A program made the position numbers and the translations under genes. From the NCBI RefSeq assembly GCF_003259845.1, contig NZ_QLMJ01000002.1, positions 558,001 to 622,000 of the forward strand: a DNA stretch of 64,000 nucleotides, given 5' to 3'. The notes under the pieces were generated by a model. The model saw nothing but the letters and a program-made list of their open reading frames with translations, did no database searches and was not told the origin of the DNA. The stretch comes from Actinoplanes lutulentus (GTDB lineage: Bacteria; Actinomycetota; Actinomycetes; Mycobacteriales; Micromonosporaceae). Positions 18,860 to 38,402 of the stretch are shown one piece after another. Within the stretch, counting starts at the first letter, position 1; each line of letters starts with the position of its first letter.

Positions 18860-19030
18860 TAGAGTGACGCGCGAGCGGAAGCGGAGGAACCCCGGTGCGA
18901 ATCCGGGACGGTCCCGCCACTGTGACCGGGGAGCGACCCGCGTTTTCCACGGCCGGAAATCGGCCGGAAGGAGCGGCGAGCACTGATCCGGGAGTCAGGA
19001 GACTCCGGCCGCTCGTTTCGGCCGTCGCGC
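18860..19030 (+). promoter_or_regulatory. Cobalamin (B12) riboswitch with its -10 element
   Basis: A TAGAGT box at 18860-18865 precedes a classic cobalamin aptamer: a GGAA start, CCGGTGCGAATCCGG, then ACGGTCCCGCCACTGTGACC containing the B12 box GCCACTG at 18916-18922, and a closing AGTCAGGAGACT segment. A short CGGCCG hairpin (19006-19024) lies just before the ribosome site of the chelatase gene, which fits translational or transcriptional control of the downstream cobalamin genes. When B12 binds, the operon should be shut off. Confidence 0.95.
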
Positions 19031-19060
19031 GGGCGTGGACACCCGCCGGAAGGGATCTCT

Positions 19061-21121
19061 GTGACAACTCCGTACCCGTTCTCGGCCGTGGTCGGCCTCG
19101 ATGACCTGCGCCTGGCGTTGCTGCTCACCGCCGTTTCGCCGGCGGTCGGCGGCGTGCTGGTGCGCGGCGAGAAGGGCACCGCGAAGAGCACCGTGGTACG
19201 CGCCCTGGCCACCCTGCTGCCCGGGATCGACACGGTCCGCGGCTGCCGGTTCGCCTGCGACCCGGCAGCACCCGACCCGGCGTGCCCGGACGGACCCCAC
19301 CAAGCTGGTGATCCCGGAAGAAGAAGGCCCGCCAGCCTCGTCGAACTCCCGGTCGGCGCCACCGAGGACCGCGTCGTCGGCACCCTCGATCTGCAGCGCG
19401 CGCTCAGCGACGGCGTGAAGGCGTACGAACCGGGTCTGCTCGCCGCCGCGCACCGCGGTGTCCTCTATGTGGACGAGGTCAACCTGCTCCCCGACCATCT
19501 GGTCGACCTGCTGCTGGACGCGGCCGCGATGGGCCGGGCGCACGTCGAGCGCGACGGGGTGTCGGTCAAGCACGCGGCCCGGTTCCTGCTGGTCGGCACG
19601 ATGAACCCGGAGGAGGGCGAGCCGCGCCCGCAGCTGGTGGACCGGTTCGGCCTGGTGGTGAACGTGGCCGCGCCCCGCGACGCCGTGCAGCGCGCCGAGG
19701 TGGTCCGGCGCCGGCTGGCGTACGAGGCCGACCCGGACGGTTTTGCCGTGCGGTTCGCCGGTGACGAGAGTGCATACGCCGGTCGCATCGCCGCCGCCCG
19801 TGCCCAGCTGCCGCTGGTCGTGCTGCCCGACGAGGAACTGGACCGGATCGCGCGGGTCTGTCTCGCGTACGGCGTCGACGGCATGCGCGCGGACATCGTC
19901 GTGGCTCGCTGCGCGGTGGCCCTGGCGGCCTGGCACGGCCGTGACCGGGTCACCGCCGGGGACATCGCGGACGCGGCCCGGCTCGCGCTGCCGCACCGCC
20001 GCCGCACCGATCCGCTCGACCCGCCCGGCACCGACGAGGAGAAACTCGACGAGGCCCTCGCCGAGGCGGAACGCCAGGCTTCGCAGGAACGAGAAGAACA
20101 ACACAACGACGAACCGGACGAGGATCCCGACGGTGACGGGCCGCCTGACGGCGGCGGAGGCGGTGCGCCACAAGGTCCGCGCGACGGTGGCGGGCCGCAG
20201 GGCGCAGGCTCCGATCACGAGGGTACGCGTAACAGCACGGCCCCCGAGCAGCCGGAACAGAACGGGGCCGGCCAGCAGCAGGAGAAGGCCGGAGCCGTGG
20301 CGGGCGCCGGGCCGGCCTACCGGACGCGGACGCTGAGGATCGCCGGCCGTGGTGAGGGCGGGCACGCCGGGCGGCGGTCGCCGGCGTACGCACGGCGCGG
20401 CCGGGTCGTCGGCAGCCGGACCCCCACGGGCAAGCTGGCCGGAGCGCCGCACCTGCCGGCTACGCTGCGGGCCGCTCTGGATCGCAGTGCCCTCAACCGG
20501 ACCACATCGGACCGGATCCGGGTCTCACCCCGGGATCTGCGGGAGTCGGTGCACGTGGGGCGGGAGGCCAATCTGGTGCTCTTCGTCGTGGACGCCTCCG
20601 GGTCGATGGCGGCTCGCAAGCGGATGACTCTCGTGAAGACGGCGGTGCTGTCGTTGCTGCGGGACGCGTACCAGCGGCGGGACCGGATCGGGATGATCAC
20701 GTTCCGGGGCGCGGACGCCGATCTGGTGCTGCCGCCGACGTCCAGCCACGAGGTCGGGGTGATGCGGCTGGCGGCGTTGCGGACCGGTGGGCGTACGCCG
20801 ATCGCGGCCGGCCTGCGCACCGCGGCCCGGACCATCGCGACCGAACGCCGGCGGGATCCGCGTCGCCGGCCGCTGCTGGTGCTGGTCACCGACGGGCGGG
20901 CCACGAGCGGCCCGGATCCGCTGCGGATGGTGCCGGCTCTGCATGGGGTGTCGGCCGTGGTCGTCGACTGCGAGTCCGGCCCGATCCGGCTGGGACTGGC
21001 CGGGCGGCTGGCGGGCGCGCTGAAAGCCGAGCTGATGCCGCTCGAACAGTTGCAGGCCTCGGTGCTGCAGGGAGCGGGGCCCGTGACCGCGGTGGACCGT
21101 GCCTATCGGCGGGCGGCCTGA
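19061..21121 (+). CDS. Magnesium/cobalt chelatase-like ChlI-ChlD fusion protein
   Basis: A 686-residue fusion of an AAA+ ATPase (about 1-325) and a von Willebrand A domain (about 500-686) joined by a charged, Gly/Pro-rich linker. Walker A is GEKGTAKST (36-44), Walker B YVDEVNLL, and the vWA metal site is DASGS. Proteins of this layout serve as the ATPase subunits that work with CobN to insert cobalt in aerobic B12 synthesis. The GTG at 19061 directly follows the cobalamin riboswitch and has a GGAAGG site. CobN itself is not in the window. The linker between the conserved blocks FACDP and VELPVGATEDRV (residues 68-110) is unusually rich in Pro and Arg. Confidence 0.88.
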   Translation: MTTPYPFSAVVGLDDLRLALLLTAVSPAVGGVLVRGEKGTAKSTVVRALATLLPGIDTVRGCRFACDPAAPDPACPDGPHQAGDPGRRRPASLVELPVGATEDRVVGTLDLQRALSDGVKAYEPGLLAAAHRGVLYVDEVNLLPDHLVDLLLDAAAMGRAHVERDGVSVKHAARFLLVGTMNPEEGEPRPQLVDRFGLVVNVAAPRDAVQRAEVVRRRLAYEADPDGFAVRFAGDESAYAGRIAAARAQLPLVVLPDEELDRIARVCLAYGVDGMRADIVVARCAVALAAWHGRDRVTAGDIADAARLALPHRRRTDPLDPPGTDEEKLDEALAEAERQASQEREEQHNDEPDEDPDGDGPPDGGGGGAPQGPRDGGGPQGAGSDHEGTRNSTAPEQPEQNGAGQQQEKAGAVAGAGPAYRTRTLRIAGRGEGGHAGRRSPAYARRGRVVGSRTPTGKLAGAPHLPATLRAALDRSALNRTTSDRIRVSPRDLRESVHVGREANLVLFVVDASGSMAARKRMTLVKTAVLSLLRDAYQRRDRIGMITFRGADADLVLPPTSSHEVGVMRLAALRTGGRTPIAAGLRTAARTIATERRRDPRRRPLLVLVTDGRATSGPDPLRMVPALHGVSAVVVDCESGPIRLGLAGRLAGALKAELMPLEQLQASVLQGAGPVTAVDRAYRRAA

Positions 21122-21253
21122 CGCGGGTGAAGCCCGGCCACCGGCGGTGGGTGAGCGGGGTGAGCCGGACCGCGCCCGTCAGGGGCGGGTTCTCGAACGG
21201 CCACGGTAATTCGGCGGGACGGGTTTCGGCCCGTACAGAAAAAAGGGTTTGAA

Positions 21254-21853
21254 ATGCCACAAGGGAAAGTTGCCGTCACGCCGGACGATGGGCTGACCAC
21301 GCGCCAGAGGCGGCGGCAGGCGGTGTTCGCGGTGCACACCGGTCCGGGCAAAGGGAAATCGACGGCCGCCTTTGGGATGGCGCTGCGCGCGTGGAGTGCG
21401 GGGTGGCCGATCGGGGTGTTCCAGTTCGTCAAGTCGCAGAAGTGGAAAGTGGGGGAGGAGACCGCCCTCAAAGCGCTCGACGGCATCAACGACACCCCGG
21501 TCACCTGGCACAAGATGGGTGAGGGCTGGTCGTGGATTCAGCGGGCAGGCACGGAGCGTGACCATGCGGCCGAGGCTGCCGAGGGCTGGGCGCAGATCAA
21601 GCGGGATCTGGCGGCGGAGACCTACAAGTTCTATGTGCTCGATGAGTTCACCTACCCGATGAAGTGGGGCTGGGTGGACGTCGCCGATGTCATCGAGACT
21701 GTTCAGAATCGGCCAGGCACCCAGCACGTGGTGATCACCGGGCGGGATGCGCACCCGGATCTGATCGCGGCGGCCGACCTCGTCACGGAGATGACCAAGG
21801 TGAAGCACCCGATGGACGCCGGTCGCAAGGGACAGCAGGGCATCGAATGGTGA
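21254..21853 (+). CDS. cobO: Cob(I)yrinic acid a,c-diamide adenosyltransferase
   Basis: A 199-residue BtuR/CobO-type adenosyltransferase, the standard length. The ATP-binding P-loop GPGKGKST is near residue 30, and the family blocks VFQFVKSQKW, FYVLDEFTYPMKWGW and the terminal HPMDAGRKGQQGIEW are all present. It transfers the adenosyl group from ATP to cobalt, making the coenzyme form. It is preceded by a 132-base gap after the chelatase gene and overlaps cobB at its end, so it belongs to the riboswitch-controlled operon. Confidence 0.95.
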   Translation: MPQGKVAVTPDDGLTTRQRRRQAVFAVHTGPGKGKSTAAFGMALRAWSAGWPIGVFQFVKSQKWKVGEETALKALDGINDTPVTWHKMGEGWSWIQRAGTERDHAAEAAEGWAQIKRDLAAETYKFYVLDEFTYPMKWGWVDVADVIETVQNRPGTQHVVITGRDAHPDLIAAADLVTEMTKVKHPMDAGRKGQQGIEW

Positions 21854-23193
21854 GCCGCGTCGTGATCGCCGCGCCGGCGTCGGGGCACGGGAAGACGACG
21901 GTGGCGACCGGTCTGCTCGCCGCGTTCGCCCGCCGGGGAAAGGCGGTCGCGCCGTTCAAAATCGGTCCTGACTACATCGACCCGGGCTATCACGCGCTTG
22001 CCGCGGGACGGCCCGGCCGCAACCTCGACCCGGTCCTGGTCGGTGAGGACCAGATCGGGCCGCTCTTCGCGCACGGCTCGGCCGGCGCCGACATCGCGAT
22101 CATCGAAGGCGTGATGGGCCTCTATGACGGCCGCACCGGCGCCGGTGACACCGGATCCACCGCGCAGGTCGCTGAGCTGCTCCAAGCCCCGGTGATCCTG
22201 GTCGTGGACGCCGCCGCGCAGGGCCGTTCGGTCGCCGCGCTGGTGCACGGATTCCGCAGTTTCGGAACGGTCCGGCTGGCCGGCGTCATCCTGAACCGGG
22301 TCGGCTCGGACCGCCACGAGCAGATCCTGCGGGACGCCTGCGAGGAGGTCGGCACGCCGGTTCTCGGTGCGCTGCGCCGATCAGAAGCGGTCGCCGCGCC
22401 ATCACGCCACCTCGGTCTCGTGCCCGCCGCCGAACGCCGCGCGGAGGCACTCGCCTCGGTGGACGCGCTCGCCGCGCTGATCGCGAACGCGATCGACCTG
22501 GACGCGGTCGCGGCCGTCGCGCGCTCCGCGCCGCCGCTGACGGCGACACCCTGGAGCCCATTGTCGGAAGATCCGGTTCCGGGCCGTCCGCTGGTCGCGG
22601 TCGCCGGTGGTCCGGCTTTCTCCTTCGGGTACGCCGAAACGACCGAACTGCTGGCCGGAGCCGGTGCTGAAGTGGTGACCGTCGATCCGTTGCGGGACGA
22701 GGCGCTGCCGCCCGGAACCCGCGCGCTGGTCATCGGCGGCGGATTCCCCGAGGTCTACGCGTCCGAGTTGTCGGCGAACGCGCCGCTGCGGGCCTCGGTC
22801 GCCGCCCTCGCCGCGGCCGGCGGGCCGATCACCGCGGAGTGTGCCGGGCTGCTCTGGCTCTGCGCGTCGCTCGACGGTAAGCCGATGTGCGGGGTGATCG
22901 ACGCCGAGGCGGCGATGACACCCACGCTGACCTTGGGTTATCGGGACGCGGTCGCGCTCACCGACAGCCCTCTGGCGCAGGCCGGCACCCGGGTGACCGG
23001 GCACGAGTTCCACCGGACCACGGTGCATCCCCGATCCGGAGTCCTGCTGTCCCCGGCCGCCGGTGCGGCCTGGGCGTGGCGTGGCGCCGATCCGGAAGGG
23101 TTCGCCGGTCCCGGCGTGCACGCCTCGTACCTGCACCTGCACTGGGCCGGGCATCCGGAGCTGGCGCGCCGGCTGGTGCGGGCCGCTGCATGA
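21847..23193 (+). CDS. cobB: Cobyrinic acid a,c-diamide synthase
   Basis: A 448-residue CobB/CbiA enzyme that amidates the a and c side chains of the corrin ring using glutamine and ATP. The N-terminal dethiobiotin synthetase-like ATPase has the P-loop PASGHGKTT; IGPDYIDPGYH and EGVMGLYDG are signature blocks. The C-terminal class I glutamine amidotransferase domain carries the nucleophile cysteine in AECAGL and a late histidine in YLHLHW. The ATG at 21847 overlaps the end of cobO; a GTG three bases later is equally possible. Its stop overlaps the start of the next gene, so translation is coupled along the operon. Confidence 0.95.
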   Translation: MVSRVVIAAPASGHGKTTVATGLLAAFARRGKAVAPFKIGPDYIDPGYHALAAGRPGRNLDPVLVGEDQIGPLFAHGSAGADIAIIEGVMGLYDGRTGAGDTGSTAQVAELLQAPVILVVDAAAQGRSVAALVHGFRSFGTVRLAGVILNRVGSDRHEQILRDACEEVGTPVLGALRRSEAVAAPSRHLGLVPAAERRAEALASVDALAALIANAIDLDAVAAVARSAPPLTATPWSPLSEDPVPGRPLVAVAGGPAFSFGYAETTELLAGAGAEVVTVDPLRDEALPPGTRALVIGGGFPEVYASELSANAPLRASVAALAAAGGPITAECAGLLWLCASLDGKPMCGVIDAEAAMTPTLTLGYRDAVALTDSPLAQAGTRVTGHEFHRTTVHPRSGVLLSPAAGAAWAWRGADPEGFAGPGVHASYLHLHWAGHPELARRLVRAAA

Positions 23194-23585
23194 TCGTTGT
23201 CGGTCTGGGGTCGCGGACGGGGGTCACCACCGCGGCCCTGGCCGCAGCGGTTCGCGAGGTGCTCGCCGACGCCGGTCTCGCATTTCGGGACGTCACGGCT
23301 CTCGCCACCCTGGATCGGCGGGCCACCTCCCCTGAGGTGCGTGTTCTCGCCACCGAGGCCGGCTGGCGGCTCGTCGGTTACTCCGCCGACGAGCTCGCCG
23401 GTGTTGAGGTTCCGTCACCCAGCGCGACTGTCGCGGCGGTTACCGGCACGCCCAGCGTCGCCGAGGCGGCGGCCCTGATCGCCGCTGGTCCGAAAGGTGG
23501 CCTAATGGTGCCGAAAAGGATTATCGGCACGATCACTGTGGCTGTTGCGACGGATGTTTCCAGTGTGACGGATGTTGTCGAATAA
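23190..23585 (+). CDS. cobE: CobE/CbiG C-terminal domain protein
   Basis: A 131-residue protein matching the C-terminal domain of cobalt-precorrin-5A hydrolase (CbiG), also found free as CobE. The start VVGLGSRTGVT and the ALATLDRRATSPEV, LVGYSADELA and GTPSVAEAAAL blocks are typical. It overlaps cobB by four bases (ATGA). The last 25 residues (from about LMVPKRIIG) follow the end of the family core and have a less GC-biased composition than the rest; they may be an extension. No further corrin-ring genes follow; the operon ends here. Confidence 0.85.
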   Translation: MIVVGLGSRTGVTTAALAAAVREVLADAGLAFRDVTALATLDRRATSPEVRVLATEAGWRLVGYSADELAGVEVPSPSATVAAVTGTPSVAEAAALIAAGPKGGLMVPKRIIGTITVAVATDVSSVTDVVE

Positions 23586-23668
23586 CGGTTCCTAGTCGAT
23601 GACCAGCCATTTATTCGAACATTTCTAAAAAACGGACTTTGCCCTGGTCGGGGTTTAAAAATCAATTC

Positions 23669-34231
<10,563 letters not shown>

Positions 34232-34778
34232 CCCCAGAGCGAACCCCGCCAACACCCAAAGCCCTAGCCCACCCCGCCGCAGCCCGCCCGCCTAGCCGCG
34301 CGGAGCCGTAGCCCGCGTAGCCACGCCGAGCAGTAGCCCGCCTCGGCTCGCGACGGGCCACTGCCGAGGTCAAGGCGAGTTCCGCCCACGTCCCGACCAC
34401 CAAACGCGACCGCAAGCGCAAGCCGGTCACCGCCGGCTTGTTCTTGTGGTCGCGTTTGGTGGTCGGAATCGCGACCGTGAGCGCGAGCCGGCCGCGAGTC
34501 GATGCCGCTCAGCTTAAGTTGATCTTTGTGGGCACTCGTGGCGGCGTTCGTGGACGGGCCAGTTCGGGCGGGGTTGAGTGGAGCCCGGCGGGACGAGGTC
34601 GCACGTTGGCGTTGTGTGCGATTTCAGCATCGCCATAGCCGTGATCAGGTCGCACGGAATGTCAATGTGCGACCTGATCACGGCGTTCCGGGGGCTCACC
34701 GTGGGCTTTCGTCATCGCTGCCGAATCGCTGTCGCGGCCGCATTTACTGCCGTAGCCGTGGCCCACAGGACCGCGGCC
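34232..34778. repeat. Gene-free region with two strong inverted repeats
   Basis: No gene is supported. An AGCCCGCC-type low-complexity stretch (about 34260-34345) is followed by a long hairpin whose outer arms are a perfect 18-base pair (CCGACCACCAAACGCGAC at 34393-34410 and its complement at 34449-34466) with an imperfect inner stem. A second perfect 17-base inverted repeat (CCGTGATCAGGTCGCAC at 34639-34655, complement at 34667-34683) has an 11-base loop, and a related GGTCGCAC / TGTGCGA pair lies just before it (about 34598-34621). Confidence 0.7.
34393..34466. terminator. Long hairpin between convergent genes, probable bidirectional terminator
   Basis: Perfect 18-base outer arms plus an inner stem with a few mismatches give a stem of about 34 pairs with a small loop. 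It lies downstream of both the giant surface protein (rightward) and the acyltransferase (leftward). There is no U-tract. Confidence 0.5.
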
Positions 34779-35990
34779 TTAAACGGGGCCGGCCGTCAAT
34801 TGCCGAACCGGCGCCACCGGTGGGCCCGCCGGCGACTCCAGCACCTCCGGAGAACCCGAGGAACCCTGAGAAACCGGCGAATCCGGCAAACCAGAATGCC
34901 CCGACGACCCCGAAGAACCCGAGGCAGCCCGGGGCAGCCTTCTCTTCATCCATCCAGCCACCGGCTGCTCCACCAGCCGGTGCACCAGCCACGAAGCCGC
35001 CAGCATCGCCGTGAGCACCACCATCACCACCACCCAGTGCGGCGCGAAATCCCGGACCGCGTGCATGACCGTCCACCCGACATATTCGTGAATCAGATAG
35101 AACGGATATGTCAGCACACCCGCCGTTGTCAGCCACCGCCACTGGATCCACGACGTCCAGCCGAGCGCCACCACCCCGAGCACCACGAAGAACACCGCGA
35201 CCGCCGCGATGCAGACGACCGGGTTCAGATGGCGAGCCGCGGCACGCAGCGAGGCGTTGTGCGCCCCGAGAGCGAACGACAACCCCACCAGGCCCCACAC
35301 GCGCAGGTCGCCGGGTCCGAATCGGTGGACCAGGTAAAGGCCGATCCCGCCGACGAAATACGGCGCGTATTCCGGCTGGAGAATGACATTCACGACGGGC
35401 AGCTTGGCATTCCAGGTCAGCATGGCGAGGACCAGCCAGCCGTACCCGAAGATGAGGACGCGGGGCAGGGTGAGCCCTCGCCAGAGAAGGCAGACCGCGA
35501 AGAGCAGATAGAACCGCGCCTCCGACCACAGGGTCCAGTACACGGCGTCGATGCTGGTCACGTTCAGCGGCGTGTTGAGCATCGTCAGGTTGGTCAGCAC
35601 CGCGTCGAGGCTCGGCGCCTTCCACAGGAACGGCCACAGGTACAGCACCGTCGTGGTGAGCAGCACGGCGAACCAGTACGCCGGGAAGAGCCGCATGATC
35701 CGTGAGTACGCGAACTGGGCCGGCGTCCGGCCCCAGCTGCTCATACAGATCACGAAACCACTGATCATGAAGAACAGCTGGACGCCGAGCCAGCCGTATT
35801 TGAGGACGTCGCTGACGCCGGGGAACGCGACGTCGCGCGGCGCGCCCCAGACCGGCGTCGACGCCGTCTCGTGTGCGGTGTAGTGGTAGAGGGCCACCAT
35901 CAGGGCGGCGGAGATGCGCAGGCCGTCGAGAGTCGCCAGGCGTGTCCTGGATGGCGGATTGGGCGAATTCACAGCGACACCATAGGGCAT
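34779..35990 (-). CDS. Acyltransferase family 3 (OafA-like) membrane protein
   Basis: A 403-residue integral membrane O-acyltransferase with about ten hydrophobic segments. The family start LDGLRISAALMVALYHY contains the conserved arginine and histidine; GVQLFFMISGFVI and the FAYSRIMRLFPAYW block follow. Such enzymes put acetyl or other acyl groups on surface polysaccharides, lipids or antibiotics; the substrate cannot be told here. The last 50 residues are a Ser/Gly/Pro-rich cytoplasmic tail. It is 28 bases downstream of the GCS2 ligase on the same strand and may be cotranscribed. A GTG further in (starting NSPNPPSR) is an alternative start. Confidence 0.9.
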   Translation of the reverse strand: MPYGVAVNSPNPPSRTRLATLDGLRISAALMVALYHYTAHETASTPVWGAPRDVAFPGVSDVLKYGWLGVQLFFMISGFVICMSSWGRTPAQFAYSRIMRLFPAYWFAVLLTTTVLYLWPFLWKAPSLDAVLTNLTMLNTPLNVTSIDAVYWTLWSEARFYLLFAVCLLWRGLTLPRVLIFGYGWLVLAMLTWNAKLPVVNVILQPEYAPYFVGGIGLYLVHRFGPGDLRVWGLVGLSFALGAHNASLRAAARHLNPVVCIAAVAVFFVVLGVVALGWTSWIQWRWLTTAGVLTYPFYLIHEYVGWTVMHAVRDFAPHWVVVMVVLTAMLAASWLVHRLVEQPVAGWMKRRLPRAASGSSGSSGHSGLPDSPVSQGSSGSPEVLESPAGPPVAPVRQLTAGPV

Positions 35991-36018
35991 TCACAAATTG
36001 CCTATGACCAACTTTTGG

Positions 36019-37494
36019 TTAACTGACAGGCCATTCGTGAACGGGAATGTTGTCGTGCATTAACGGAAGGTATCTGCGAAGCATCTCGTGCAGGGATCGC
36101 TGCCGGTCCTGCCCCTGCGCTTCGAGACTGTGCAGCGTGTCCACCTGCCACGACGCGCCATTGCGATGCAGCAGGCAGCGCTGTTCGATGATGCCGAGCA
36201 ACCGGTCGCGCTGTGCCGGTGAGACACCCCACGAGTCCAGTCCTTCGGCGGCCTGAGGCAGCAGCCGGCGCAGCACCAGCTCGGTCACCGGCAGGGTTCC
36301 GTGGCCCGGCCAGAAAACGCTGGCGTCGATGCCGTGCCGGGCGCAGTTGTGGAAGTTCTCCTCGGCGGCGCGGAAGCTCATCTGGGTCCAGAGCGGCCGG
36401 TCCGCCTCGGCGAGCGATCGGGTCAGTCCGTAGTAGAACGCCGCGTTGGCCATCGTGTCGGCGACGGTCGGGCCGGCCGGCAGGACCCGGTTCTCCACCC
36501 GCAGGTGCGGCCGCCCGTCGACGACCGCGTAGATCGGCCGGTTCCACCGGTACACGGTGCCGTTGTGCAGCCGGAGCTCGCTGAGCGCCGGGATCTCGCC
36601 GCGTTCCAGGATGTCGGCCGGATCGTCCACGTCGCAGATCGGCAGCAGCGCCGGGAAGTACCGGACATTCTCCTCGAACAGGTCGAAGACACTGGTGATC
36701 CAGCGTTCGCCGAACCACACCCGTGGGCGTACCCCCTGGGCTTGAATTTCTTCCGAGCGGGTGTCGGTGGCCTGTTCGAAAAGAGGGATGCGGGTCTCGC
36801 GCCACAATTCGCGGCCCAGCAGCAGCGGTGAGTTCGCGCCGAGCGCCAGCTGGATGCCGGCGATCGCCTGCGAGGCGTTCCAGTACGCCGCGAACTGGTC
36901 CGGGCTGACCTGGAGATGCAGCTGGGTGCTGGTGCACGCGGCCTCGGGCGCGATGGTGTCGGTGGTGACCGCGAGCCGGTCCACACCGTCGATGCGGATG
37001 TCCAGGTCCTCGCCACGGGCCGCGAAGATCTGCTCATTGAGCAGCTGGTACCGCGGGTTCACGGTGAGCGCCTCGCCGGTGAGGTGCTCGCGCCGCAGGG
37101 TGGGCAGGATCCCGATCGTCACCATGTGCGCGCCGGCCGCGCGGGCACGCCGTTCCGCCTGGTTGAGGCTGGCCCGCAGGCTGCGTTCGAGCTCGGCGAA
37201 GTCGTCGCCGGCGAGCCGCCGTGGCGGCAGGTTGATCTCGATGTTGAACTGGCCCAGCTCGGTCTGGAAATCCGGGTCGGCGATCGCGCCGAGCACCTCG
37301 GCGTTGCGCATCGCCGGATCGGCATCGTCGTCGATGAGGTTGAGCTCGATCTCCATTCCGGTCAGTGGCCGTTCGAACTCGAATCGCGCCTCGCGCAGCA
37401 TCGTCGCGAACACGTCGAGACTCCGGCGGATCTTCTGCCGGTAGCGGGTCCGGTCCTCACGGGAGAATTCGGTCTGTTCGACTTTCTCGCCCAC
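36019..37494 (-). CDS. Glutamate-cysteine ligase family 2 (GCS2-type) carboxylate-amine ligase
   Basis: A 491-residue member of the GCS2 superfamily, which join glutamate to an amine or thiol amino acid using ATP. Visible landmarks are the early acidic metal site MEIELNLID, then ELGQFNIEINLPP, the CTSTQLHLQV block and the VENRVLPAGPTVAD segment near the active site. Mycothiol-producing actinobacteria do not usually need glutathione, so another product (ergothioneine precursor or a natural product) is possible. The GTG at 37494 has GGGTGG upstream; a longer N-terminus from 37539 lacks a ribosome site. Confidence 0.8.
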   Translation of the reverse strand: MGEKVEQTEFSREDRTRYRQKIRRSLDVFATMLREARFEFERPLTGMEIELNLIDDDADPAMRNAEVLGAIADPDFQTELGQFNIEINLPPRRLAGDDFAELERSLRASLNQAERRARAAGAHMVTIGILPTLRREHLTGEALTVNPRYQLLNEQIFAARGEDLDIRIDGVDRLAVTTDTIAPEAACTSTQLHLQVSPDQFAAYWNASQAIAGIQLALGANSPLLLGRELWRETRIPLFEQATDTRSEEIQAQGVRPRVWFGERWITSVFDLFEENVRYFPALLPICDVDDPADILERGEIPALSELRLHNGTVYRWNRPIYAVVDGRPHLRVENRVLPAGPTVADTMANAAFYYGLTRSLAEADRPLWTQMSFRAAEENFHNCARHGIDASVFWPGHGTLPVTELVLRRLLPQAAEGLDSWGVSPAQRDRLLGIIEQRCLLHRNGASWQVDTLHSLEAQGQDRQRSLHEMLRRYLPLMHDNIPVHEWPVS

Positions 37495-37659
37495 AGCGCA
37501 CCACCCTTCAGCCGATGACGGTGTCGGCCTCGGCCTCATGATGACGGTTGTCTATCGATGTTCTCGTCATGAGAGCCGGGCATTGTCGCCAGATGGCCAA
37601 GGTGTCTGCAGAGATTGACGAGGACATGGGCCCACCGTTACCCGCTCGGCGCGAAATTC

Positions 37660-38181
37660 TCACCTGAGCAGTGCGGCGAGGACCACTCCGAAGATCGTCA
37701 AGCCGGCGGCGGCCTGGAGCAGCATGGCCGGGCCGAGGTGTGACCAGCGCGTCGGGATGCGTGGCGTGAGTGGCTGCATCGTGGTCAGGTTCACCACTTG
37801 CATCAGCTTCACCGGCAGCGTCGGGTCGGCCTGCGGCTGGGTACGCACCTGGACCAGATCGCCGCGGTGCAGCGCCGACTGCGGCAGCTGACCGTGCATC
37901 TCGATCTCGTACGTCTGCCCGAGGTCGTCACGCAGGCGCACCGGCGTGACCAGGAACTCCGGGCCTTTCCGGAGTTCTTTCAGGGTGCGCCGGGCCGGCC
38001 TCATCCGCAGCAGCGAGCCGATCATCTGCGCGATCCCGGCCGTGAAGAACACGGCCATCGCGAGGGCGCGGCCCACGCGGACCTCGCGGGTGTACGAGGC
38101 CTGGAAGCCGACGAAACGGCCGGTGATGATCGGACTGACATGCCGGAGGATTCGCTCACGGTGCAGGTCGGTGTCGTCCAT
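37660..38181 (-). CDS. Membrane protein of unknown function
   Basis: A 173-residue protein with one hydrophobic segment in the N-terminal third (about residues 39-58, LAMAVFFTAGIAQMIGSLL) and one at the C-terminus (about 152-171). Between them is a soluble beta-rich region of about 80 residues (LVTPVRLRDDLGQTYEIEMHGQ, then LHRGDLVQVRTQ), perhaps an OB-like or NfeD-like fold. The ATG has a strong AGGAGG site. It diverges from the proline-rich gene and is not tightly linked to others. I do not recognise the family. Confidence 0.65.
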   Translation of the reverse strand: MDDTDLHRERILRHVSPIITGRFVGFQASYTREVRVGRALAMAVFFTAGIAQMIGSLLRMRPARRTLKELRKGPEFLVTPVRLRDDLGQTYEIEMHGQLPQSALHRGDLVQVRTQPQADPTLPVKLMQVVNLTTMQPLTPRIPTRWSHLGPAMLLQAAAGLTIFGVVLAALLR

Positions 38182-38402
38182 GGGGGGTCACCTCCTGGAT
38201 ATTTCTTCATGTTACGGAGAGAACTTGCTTGCGCACCGTGAGTGAATAACTCTGCTTACCTCCACTCCTCATCGGGCGCGGCCGCTTCGCCGCGAATTCC
38301 CCACCGATCTGCGGAAACCCGCCCTCGCGGTACCCCCGCCGGGGTGAACTGGTCCGGGGAACGCGTGCACCCGGCGCGTCCCGTGATGGGGGGCGGAGTG
38401 CA

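Noticed and set aside
18895..18935. GGTGCGAATCCGG as a possible tRNA T-loop
   Set aside because: The surrounding sequence is the cobalamin riboswitch, and no cloverleaf can be drawn.
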